A stretch of DNA of 6,754 nt, taken from Thermoleophilia bacterium. GTDB taxonomy: Bacteria; Actinomycetota; Thermoleophilia; Gaiellales; Gaiellaceae. The translations under genes and the position numbers were made by a program. Within the stretch, counting starts at the first letter, position 1; each line of letters opens with the position of its first letter. Of the stretch, positions 1 to 4,665 are shown piece by piece. The stretch is taken from positions 1-6,754 of the forward strand of contig JABFWJ010000165.1 in the NCBI GenBank assembly GCA_013362295.1. The letters are read 5' to 3'. The notes under the pieces are model-generated. The model ran no database searches. It was not told the DNA's origin and saw nothing but the letters and a program-made list of their open reading frames with translations.

Positions 1-44
1 GCGCGCACGAGCGCCTGGTCGTCGACGAGCAGGATCCGGATCAC
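1..44 (-). CDS. Response regulator, N-terminal fragment (runs off the left edge)
   Basis: Only the first 14 codons are in the window. They begin with a GTG that shares four bases (GTGA) with the stop codon of the histidine kinase gene. The peptide reads M-I-R-I-L-L-V-D-D-Q-A-L-V-R. This is the first beta strand and the acidic pair (DD) of a CheY-like receiver domain. The kinase upstream belongs to the family that normally pairs with NarL/LuxR-type regulators (receiver plus HTH), so this is very probably its cognate regulator, translationally coupled to it. The DNA-binding domain is outside the window, so the subfamily is inferred from the partner. Confidence 0.85.
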   Translation of the reverse strand, partial: MIRILLVDDQALVR

Positions 45-1192
45 GCCCGGCCTTCGACCGGGAGTCGTGCACGTAGCAAGAAGCCGCCGCCGTCTCGCGG
101 GCCCGCCTCGATCGTGCCGCCGTACAGCGCGACGCGCTCGCGCATGCCGACGAGGCCGTGGCCCATCCCGTCCCGGCTCGGAACCCCTTGGCCGTCGTCT
201 GCGATCTCGAGCTGCACGGACGAGTCGATATACCTGACGAGCACTTCGGCATGCGCGCCCTTCGCATGCTTGAGCGCATTCGTGAGGCCCTCCTGCACGA
301 TGCGGTACGCCGACAGGTCGATGCCGGGCGAGAGCTCCGGGCGGTCGCCTTCGACCCGGAGCGTCACGGGCATCCCGGCCTCCTCGACCTGCGCGATCAG
401 GCGGTCGAGATGCTGCAGGCCCGGTTGCGGTGTGAGCGCCGCCGGCGGGTCGCCTCCGCTGCGCATGACGCCCAGCATTCGCCGCATCTCGGTCAGCGCC
501 TGCCGGCCGATCTGCTCGACTGACATCAGCGCCTCGCGCTCGCGGTGCTGTTCCTCCTTGAGCAGCCGGCGAACGCCGGAGGTCTGGACGACCATCACGG
601 AGACCGAGTGCGCGACGACGTCGTGCAGCTCGCGCGCGATGCGGGCGCGCTCCTCGGCGGTCGCCCGCTCGGCCGCGGTCGCTCGGTCGCGCTCCGCCGC
701 CTCGACGCGCCGGCTCAGCTCGCGGGCCTGCTCCGTGCGCGAGCCCAGCGCCGCGCCGAAGAACCACGCGAGCGTGAGGATCAGCGTCGTCCAGAAGAAG
801 TCCGAGTACGCGGAGCCCGACTGCGAGTCGATGACGGCCGCGGTTGCGATCACCGCGGCCCAGCCGGCGATCGCGAGCCGCCGGTCGGCCAGGAGCCCGA
901 GCGAGACGGCGGCCGCGAGGGCGGCCACGAACGGCATCGTCAGGCTCGTGATCGAGCGCTCGGGCGAGGTCAGCGCGAATGCCGACAGGAACACGCACGC
1001 GACGACCGGCGCCCACAGGGGGTAGCGCCTGCGCACGGCGAACGGCAGCGTCCAGCCGAGGGCGAGCAGCACGACGAGCCAGCGGGCGTGGACGTGGTGC
1101 GCGGCGAGCGCCTCGACGACCGATGCGACCGCGAAGGTCAGCACCACGGCCTCGTAGACCCGGTGCCTGATCCGGTCGAGAACTCCCTGCAC
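41..1192 (-). CDS. Membrane sensor histidine kinase, DesK/NarL type (HisKA_3)
   Basis: Sensor kinase that should autophosphorylate a histidine and pass the phosphate to the overlapping response regulator. Numbering from the GTG at 1192 (383 aa), there is a short cytoplasmic N-terminus and about six hydrophobic segments (roughly 15-31, 36-54, 61-76, 85-102, 106-122, 133-150). A charged linker likely to form a coiled coil follows. The HisKA_3 motif ARELHDVVAHS has the phospho-acceptor His190. The HATPase domain shows the N box QEGLTNALKHA (Asn305), G1 box DDGQG (332-336), G2 box GHGLVGMRERV (344-354) and a final GGGF. No separate extracellular sensor domain is visible, so the signal is probably sensed in or near the membrane. 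The frame is open to an ATG at 1255 (404 aa). I prefer the GTG because TACCTT lies exactly 6 nt upstream of it, while the ATG has no SD or -10 box. The signal is unknown. Confidence 0.93.
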   Translation of the reverse strand: MQGVLDRIRHRVYEAVVLTFAVASVVEALAAHHVHARWLVVLLALGWTLPFAVRRRYPLWAPVVACVFLSAFALTSPERSITSLTMPFVAALAAAVSLGLLADRRLAIAGWAAVIATAAVIDSQSGSAYSDFFWTTLILTLAWFFGAALGSRTEQARELSRRVEAAERDRATAAERATAEERARIARELHDVVAHSVSVMVVQTSGVRRLLKEEQHREREALMSVEQIGRQALTEMRRMLGVMRSGGDPPAALTPQPGLQHLDRLIAQVEEAGMPVTLRVEGDRPELSPGIDLSAYRIVQEGLTNALKHAKGAHAEVLVRYIDSSVQLEIADDGQGVPSRDGMGHGLVGMRERVALYGGTIEAGPRDGGGFLLRARLPVEGRA

Positions 1193-1198
1193 AGGCGC

Positions 1199-1204
1199 AA
1201 GGTA
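1199..1204 (-). promoter_or_regulatory. -10 box (TACCTT) for leaderless kinase mRNA
   Basis: On the minus strand TACCTT is followed by exactly six bases and then the GTG at 1192. The same TAnnnT plus 6-7 nt plus start codon arrangement occurs before three other genes here (starts at 1405, 2408 and 6503). This supports a transcript that starts at or very near the start codon. No consensus -35 is seen; the -35 zone lies inside the 17-bp palindrome. Confidence 0.55.
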
Positions 1205-1214
1205 TCGCCGGTTT

Positions 1215-1231
1215 ATGACGCGGCGCGTCAT
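1215..1231. promoter_or_regulatory. 17-bp perfect palindrome, candidate operator of the kinase operon
   Basis: ATGACGCG-G-CGCGTCAT has perfect 8-bp arms around a single central base. It lies ten bases upstream of the proposed -10 box of the two-component operon and covers its -35 region. A dimeric HTH regulator, possibly the cognate response regulator acting on its own operon, is the natural candidate to bind it. If the kinase really starts at 1255, the palindrome would be inside the coding region. Confidence 0.5.
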
Positions 1232-1282
1232 CCCAGCAAACGAGTCTCGGATCATCCCTCAGGAGGAGGTTGAGGGTCACCC

Positions 1283-1297
1283 GGGCGGTGCCCGCCC
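1283..1297. repeat. Short GC-rich inverted repeat in the divergent intergenic region
   Basis: GGGCGG-TGC-CCGCCC has 6-bp arms and a 3-nt loop, mid-way between the two divergent genes. No T-tract follows on either strand, so it is not a convincing terminator. In DNA this GC-rich it could be chance. Confidence 0.3.
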
Positions 1298-1334
1298 TGT
1301 AACCTCGTCGGCGGCTGTTCGTACTGGCTGCCCT

Positions 1335-1344
1335 CTCGTACGAG
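1335..1344. repeat. 10-bp palindrome CTCGTACGAG with an upstream half-site
   Basis: CTCGTACGAG is self-complementary. Its half TCGTAC also occurs at 1319-1324, in the same orientation and 17 bases earlier. It sits about 50 bases upstream of the proposed -10 box of the APH-like gene. It is a possible binding site for a regulator, but short enough to be chance. Confidence 0.3.
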
Positions 1345-1357
1345 CTGTGGTGGTCGG

Positions 1358-1391
1358 GTGGGGGCCGATGTGCCGCAGCGTCGGCCCCCAC
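1358..1391. promoter_or_regulatory. Inverted repeat with 11-bp arms upstream of the APH-like gene
   Basis: GTGGGGGCCGA and TCGGCCCCCAC are perfect complements separated by 12 bases. The right arm ends one base before the proposed -10 hexamer TATCCT, so the loop covers the -35 zone. Neither flanking gene is transcribed towards this site (both point away from it), so it is unlikely to be their terminator. The absence of a T-tract on either side agrees. It is most simply a large operator or a structured promoter element. The end of an unseen small transcript is another possibility. Confidence 0.55.
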
Positions 1392-1392
1392 A

Positions 1393-1398
1393 TATCCT
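1393..1398 (+). promoter_or_regulatory. -10 box (TATCCT) for leaderless APH-like mRNA
   Basis: TATCCT is followed by six bases and then the GTG at 1405. There is no Shine-Dalgarno sequence before this GTG, so a leaderless transcript is the best reading. No consensus -35 is found 16-18 nt upstream. Confidence 0.55.
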
Positions 1399-1404
1399 CC
1401 CGTC

Positions 1405-2151
1405 GTGCCGCCGGTCGACCTCACGGACACGAAGGCCGTCGCCGAGCAGGCCGCGGCCGAATGGGGGATCGAGCTCGGCACGCCGTTCACGCTCTCGCGC
1501 TACTCGTATGTCGCACCCGCCGGCGACGACGCCGTGTTGAAGGTGCCGTGGGAGGGAGACGACGAGTCGCTTCACGAAGGTGAGGCGCTCCGCGTGTGGG
1601 GAGGAGACGGCGCGGTGCGCCTGCTCCGCCGCGCCGGCCGCGCGCTGCTGCTGGAGCGCGCGCTGCCGGGCGACGACATCGCGGAGTTGCCGGACGACGA
1701 GGCGACGGCGATCGCCGTCGACGTGGCGACGCGGCTGTGGCTTCCAGCCGGCGAGCCGTTCCGCTGGGTCGGCGACCAGGTGCCGCGCTGGATCGAGAAC
1801 AACCCCGGCGAGCTGACGGCGCTCGCACGCGAGCTCTACGCGTCACTCGACGTGAGCCGCGAGTGGCTCGTGCACGGCGACTTCCACCACCACAACATCC
1901 TGCGCAAGGACGACCGCTTCGTCGCCATCGACCCGAAGCCGTACCTCGGCGACCGCGAGTACGACGTCCCGTCGTACCTCTGGAACCCGCTCTCCTACCG
2001 GATGACCGACCGCACGAAGACCGAGCGGCGGATCGCCGCGTTCGTGGCCGCCGGGCTCGACGACTGGAAGATCCGGGCGTGGACGGTGATCCGAGGCGCC
2101 TACCTGGGCGCCGACGCCGACGAGGCCGCGCTGATCCGTTCGCTGCTCTAG
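1405..2151 (+). CDS. Aminoglycoside/hydroxyurea phosphotransferase-like kinase (APH(6)/StrB family)
   Basis: A 248-aa soluble small-molecule kinase with the protein-kinase-like APH fold. The N-lobe has a beta-strand lysine in AVLKVPW (Lys46) and a helix with HEGEALR (57-63). The hinge is LLLERALPGDD (81-91). The catalytic loop HGDFHHHNIL (157-166) carries Asp159 and Asn164. The metal-binding stretch IDPKPYLGDREYD (175-187) has Asp176. The IDPKP and GD.EYD pattern is typical of the streptomycin 6-phosphotransferase/hydroxyurea kinase group (Pfam APH_6_hur) rather than APH(3'). It is somewhat shorter than the roughly 280 aa of known StrB-type enzymes, but every catalytic motif is intact. The true substrate is unknown: chromosomal family members in environmental bacteria need not confer resistance, and no antibiotic gene cluster is visible nearby. 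The GTG start follows a -10 box by six bases. Confidence 0.88.
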   Translation: MPPVDLTDTKAVAEQAAAEWGIELGTPFTLSRYSYVAPAGDDAVLKVPWEGDDESLHEGEALRVWGGDGAVRLLRRAGRALLLERALPGDDIAELPDDEATAIAVDVATRLWLPAGEPFRWVGDQVPRWIENNPGELTALARELYASLDVSREWLVHGDFHHHNILRKDDRFVAIDPKPYLGDREYDVPSYLWNPLSYRMTDRTKTERRIAAFVAAGLDDWKIRAWTVIRGAYLGADADEAALIRSLL

Positions 2152-2152
2152 A

Positions 2153-2323
2153 TCAGAGGAGGTAGCGGACCCAGCCCGGCTTGCACTCGCAGTGCAGATG
2201 AGCCTCGGTGCAGCTGCGGCACGTCCACTGCGTCAGGAGGACCCAGCGCAGGTGGGCGATCTCGACGGCGATGGCCGCGCAGATCGCAGGGAGGAGCTCC
2301 GGGTTCCTCATCGACGCAAGCAT
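2153..2323 (-). CDS. Small cysteine-cluster protein, hypothetical (56 aa)
   Basis: I do not recognise a named family. The frame reads M-L-A-S-M-R-N-P-E-L-L and ends ...KPGWVRYLL. Its first half (about 10-31) is a hydrophobic or amphipathic helix. Its second half holds four cysteines as C-x2-C-x6-C-x-C (Cys35, 38, 45, 47) with His42 and His44 between, and Trp33 and Trp51 on either side. This resembles a small zinc-binding knuckle. Nearly all codons (about 93%) end in G or C, as expected for a real gene here. The stop lies one base from the stop of the convergent APH-like gene. The start could also be the ATG at 2311 (52 aa); neither has a clear SD. The frame stays open further upstream, antisense to GDH, but I judge that extension to be noise. 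Confidence 0.6.
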   Translation of the reverse strand: MLASMRNPELLPAICAAIAVEIAHLRWVLLTQWTCRSCTEAHLHCECKPGWVRYLL

Positions 2324-2329
2324 CGGCAA

Positions 2330-2341
2330 CCGGGCGCCCGG
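2330..2341. repeat. 12-bp perfect palindrome CCGGGCGCCCGG
   Basis: Self-complementary 12-mer lying six bases upstream of the ATG at 2323 of the small Cys-cluster gene. It is the first of three palindromes in the 84-bp gap between this gene and the GDH start. Because it is built only of G and C, it could be chance in this genome. Confidence 0.4.
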
Positions 2342-2346
2342 ACGCA

Positions 2347-2364
2347 ATGGGCCGTCCGGCCCAT
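2347..2364. promoter_or_regulatory. 18-bp inverted repeat, candidate operator between the Cys-cluster gene and GDH
   Basis: ATGGGCCG-TC-CGGCCCAT has perfect 8-bp arms. It is centred about 52 bp upstream of the GDH GTG, and a TTGACG overlaps its downstream flank (2366-2371). It sits where an activator or repressor of GDH, or of the divergent small gene, could bind. Confidence 0.5.
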
Positions 2365-2371
2365 CTTGACG

Positions 2372-2389
2372 ACGGGTTGGTCCACCCGT
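2372..2389. promoter_or_regulatory. 18-bp inverted repeat overlapping the GDH -35 region
   Basis: ACGGGT-TGGTCC-ACCCGT has perfect 6-bp arms and ends six bases before the proposed -10 box at 2396. A regulator bound here would cover the -35 region of the GDH promoter. Confidence 0.42.
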
Positions 2390-2395
2390 TTCGCG

Positions 2396-2401
2396 TACCC
2401 T
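2396..2401 (+). promoter_or_regulatory. -10 box (TACCCT) for leaderless GDH mRNA
   Basis: TACCCT is followed by six bases and the GTG at 2408, matching the layout before the APH-like gene. TTGACG at 2366 resembles a -35 box, but the 24-bp gap is too long for a standard sigma-70 promoter. The -35 is therefore either weak or replaced by an activator. Confidence 0.55.
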
Positions 2402-2407
2402 GCCGCC

Positions 2408-3691
2408 GTGGCCAAGGTGGCACACGCGGCCTCCGTGCTCGAGTGGGACACGCCGCTCTACCAGCAGGCTCGCACCCAGCTCGAGCACGCCCTCGAGCTG
2501 GCCGAGGTTCCCGATTTCGTCTCGGCCCGGCTCCGTCATCCCGAGCGGGCGCTGATCCTGATGCTCCCCGTGCGGATGGACGACGGCACGTATCGGTCGT
2601 TCCCGGCCTATCGCGTGCAGCACTCGTCCGTGCTCGGCCCGACGAAGGGCGGGATCCGGTACGACGAGGCGGTGGATCTCGGCGAGTGCGCCGCGCTCGC
2701 GATGTGGATGACGTGGAAGTGCGCGCTCCTGCGTCTCCCCTACGGTGGGGCGAAGGGCGGCGTGCGGTGCAATGCGCGCGGGCTGTCCACGGCGGAGCTC
2801 GCGCGCATCACGCGGCGTCTCACCGCCGAGCTCGCGCCCTTCATCGGCCCCGAGCTCGACATTCCGGCACCCGACATGGCCACCAACGAGCAGACGATGG
2901 CGTGGATGATGGACACGTACTCGATGCAGAAGGGATACGCGGTGCCCGAGATCGTCACCGGCAAGCCCGTCTCGATCGGCGGTTCGCTCTTCCGCCACGA
3001 GGCAACCGGCGCGGGCGTCGTGATGGTGATCGCGCGCGCCTGCGAGCGCCTCGGGTGGGTTCTTGCTGCACAATCGTGCGCGGTGCAGGGTTTCGGCAAC
3101 GTCGGCGGCATCGCCGCCTCCGAATTGCGCGACGAGGGTGCACGGGTCGTCGCCGTCTCCGACATCTCGGGCGGCGTCTACTCGCCGGAAGGCCTCGACG
3201 TTCCCACGCTGCACGCCTATGTCGCCGAGCACGGTTCGCTCGAGGGCTACACGAAGGACGTGGAACGGATCACGAACGAGGAGCTGCTCGAGCTCGAATG
3301 CGACGTCCTCGTCCTCGCCGCGCGTGAGGACCAGGTGACGGCAGAGAACGCGGGCAAGCTGCGCTGCCGGCTCGTCGCCGAGGGCGCGAACGGCCCGACC
3401 TCGGTCGAGGCCGACCGGATCCTCGCCGAGCGCGGAATCCCGGTGCTGCCCGACATCCTCACGAACGCGGGCGGCGTCACCGTTTCGTACTTCGAATGGG
3501 TGCAGGATCTCGGCCGTCTCTTCTGGGACCGCGACGAGATCCGGCGCCGCCTCGCCGATCAGCTGTCCGACGCGTTCGATCGCGTCTGGAGCGTCGCGCA
3601 GGAGCGCGGCGTCTCGTTACGCGACGCTGCGCTCGTCGCCGCGATCCACGAGGTCGCCGCGGCACTCGAATCCCGGGGAATCTATCCGTGA
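2408..3691 (+). CDS. gdhA: Glutamate dehydrogenase (hexameric, probably NAD-dependent)
   Basis: Catalyses reversible oxidative deamination of glutamate to 2-oxoglutarate and ammonia in the cytosol. It has 427 aa, normal for the RocG/GudB-like group. The substrate lysine is in GPTKGGIRY (Lys80), with a second in MTWK (Lys104) and the catalytic lysine in PYGGAKGGV (Lys116). APDMATNEQTMAWMMDTYS (154-172) contains the catalytic Asp156. The Rossmann motif is GFGNVG (229-234 region). The acidic residue in VSDISG (Asp252), at the end of the second strand, favours NAD over NADP. EGANGPT follows, then ILTNAGGVTVSYFEW with Ser360, matching the serine that binds the glutamate side chain. Lys80 plus Ser360 argue for glutamate rather than leucine or phenylalanine. 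The frame is open upstream to 2192, but the extra 72 residues look unlike any GDH. GTG at 2408 follows a -10 box by six bases. One oddity is GGSLFR where GGSxGR is usual. Confidence 0.94.
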   Translation: MAKVAHAASVLEWDTPLYQQARTQLEHALELAEVPDFVSARLRHPERALILMLPVRMDDGTYRSFPAYRVQHSSVLGPTKGGIRYDEAVDLGECAALAMWMTWKCALLRLPYGGAKGGVRCNARGLSTAELARITRRLTAELAPFIGPELDIPAPDMATNEQTMAWMMDTYSMQKGYAVPEIVTGKPVSIGGSLFRHEATGAGVVMVIARACERLGWVLAAQSCAVQGFGNVGGIAASELRDEGARVVAVSDISGGVYSPEGLDVPTLHAYVAEHGSLEGYTKDVERITNEELLELECDVLVLAAREDQVTAENAGKLRCRLVAEGANGPTSVEADRILAERGIPVLPDILTNAGGVTVSYFEWVQDLGRLFWDRDEIRRRLADQLSDAFDRVWSVAQERGVSLRDAALVAAIHEVAAALESRGIYP

Positions 3692-4101
3692 TGACGCGCC
3701 AGCTCGTCCGCGACGCGATGGTGCCCGACCCGCACGCGCTGGACGCGTCGTCGAGCGCCCGCGACGCCGGCGAGTCGCTCTCGCGCGATGCGGTGCGCGC
3801 CGTGCTCGTCACCGAGAACGGAGCCCTCGTCGGCGTGGTCACTCGCAAGACGCTCGTCCGCGAGGTGGTCGCCAACGGGCGTGATCCGGAACGGACGACG
3901 CTGGGCGAGATCGCCGAGGAGCCGAACGCGACGGTCGAAGCGGCGATGAACCTCGACGACGCATTCGCATTCCTCGAGGAGCACGACTACGAACGCGTTC
4001 CGGTCGTGGAGGACGGCAAGCTCGTCGGCGTGCTCTCGCGCTCGGGCGTGCAGCGCCGGCTCGCGGAGGACGAGCCGCCCGAGGACCTGATCGAGGTCTA
4101 G
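3691..4101 (+). CDS. Two-CBS-domain protein coupled to glutamate dehydrogenase
   Basis: A 136-aa stand-alone tandem CBS (Bateman) module: CBS1 spans about 8-60 and CBS2 about 73-124. Each repeat ends in the typical strand-turn, ENGALVGVVTRKTL (42-55) and EDGKLVGVLSRSGV (107-120). CBS pairs commonly bind adenosine nucleotides and control an attached or partner enzyme. The usual G-h-h-T/S-x-x-D nucleotide signature is only half kept here. Thr51 and Ser116 are present, but the ribose-contacting Asp is Thr54 in repeat 1 and Gly119 in repeat 2, so binding may be weak or different. The ATG shares its A with the GDH stop (TGATG), which indicates translational coupling. An accessory or regulatory subunit of GDH is a reasonable inference, but nothing in the sequence proves contact. 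The ORF extends upstream of 3691, but that part lies inside GDH and looks like frame shadow. Confidence 0.9.
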   Translation: MTRQLVRDAMVPDPHALDASSSARDAGESLSRDAVRAVLVTENGALVGVVTRKTLVREVVANGRDPERTTLGEIAEEPNATVEAAMNLDDAFAFLEEHDYERVPVVEDGKLVGVLSRSGVQRRLAEDEPPEDLIEV

Positions 4102-4114
4102 TACCTCCTACTAG
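4098..4114. repeat. Palindrome spanning two convergent stop codons
   Basis: CTAGTA-CCTCC-TACTAG has 6-bp arms and contains the TAG stop of the CBS gene on the plus strand and the TAG stop of the reductase gene on the minus strand. The gap between these convergent genes is only nine bases. The stem is short and AU-rich, so it is at best a weak bidirectional terminator. Part of the symmetry follows from the two facing TAG stops. Confidence 0.35.
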
Positions 4115-4665
4115 GCAGCCGCCGCACGGTCGAGCGCGGCCGCGATCACGGTCTGCAGCGCGTCGCGGAGGCCCTCGCGTACGTCCTCGTCGGCGAGGCG
4201 GCCTTCGTCGTCGAACTTCTCGGCTGCGTGCCCGACGGCCAGCTCGGCCTCGGTCACGCGTGAGCCCATCGCGCCGAGGATCTTGCGCAGCTCGGCGGCG
4301 GCCCAGACCCCGCCGAAGGCGCCGGCGCTCGAGCCGATCACGGCGACGGGCTTGTTGCGGAACGAGTTCGTCGCGAGCGGGCGCGAGGCCCAGTCGAGTG
4401 CGTTCTTGAGCGCACCCGGGACCGACGAGTTGTACTCGGGCGTCGCGAAGAACACGGCGTCGGACTCGCGCACGAGCTCGCGGAAGGCCTCGACCGCCTC
4501 CGGCCCGGGCACGACGACGTCGTCCTGGTCGTACGGCGGGATCACCTTCAGGCCCTGCCAGATGTCCACGTCGACTCCCTCCGGCGCCTCCTCGCGCAGA
4601 GCGCGGAGGAGGGCCGTGTTGTTGGAGTCGTCGCGGAGGGAGCCGCTGATCGCGAGGACGCGCAC
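4111..4665 (-). CDS. NADPH-dependent FMN reductase family flavoprotein
   Basis: A 184-aa flavodoxin-like oxidoreductase of the NADPH-dependent FMN reductase family (Pfam FMN_red), expected to be cytosolic and to use NAD(P)H to reduce FMN, quinones, azo compounds or chromate. The first strand and phosphate loop are VLAISGSLRDDSNN (3-16). The family signature PEYNSSVPGALKNALDW (76-92) lies next to the flavin, and GSSAGAFGG (111-119) forms the third flavin-contact region. Length and motifs are those of a complete enzyme. The GTG start overlaps the last base of the YceI stop (TAGTG), with an AGGAGG four bases upstream (4670-4675), so it is translated from the same mRNA as yceI. In-frame codons upstream of 4665 are frame shadow of yceI. 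The exact substrate cannot be read from sequence. Confidence 0.92.
   Translation of the reverse strand: MRVLAISGSLRDDSNNTALLRALREEAPEGVDVDIWQGLKVIPPYDQDDVVVPGPEAVEAFRELVRESDAVFFATPEYNSSVPGALKNALDWASRPLATNSFRNKPVAVIGSSAGAFGGVWAAAELRKILGAMGSRVTEAELAVGHAAEKFDDEGRLADEDVREGLRDALQTVIAAALDRAAAA

Noticed and set aside
545..1273. Long plus-strand open frame opposite the kinase gene
   Set aside because: Arg-, Asp- and Gly-rich low-complexity translation with no domain; it is a GC-rich antisense shadow of the well-supported histidine kinase.
1215..1583. Plus-strand frame of 122 codons, with an AGGAGGAGG nearby at 1261-1269
   Set aside because: The translation is Arg-rich and runs into the APH-like gene in another frame. 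No good start lies at a suitable distance from the SD-like purines.
2192..2407. N-terminal extension of the glutamate dehydrogenase frame
   Set aside because: The extra 72 residues do not resemble GDH, lie antisense to the small Cys-cluster gene, and cross the promoter and three palindromes. GTG at 2408 has a proper -10 box.
2324..3232. Upstream extension of the small Cys-cluster frame across the GDH gene
   Set aside because: It is antisense to GDH and has the Arg/His/Gly-rich look of a shadow. The convincing part begins at 2323 or 2311.
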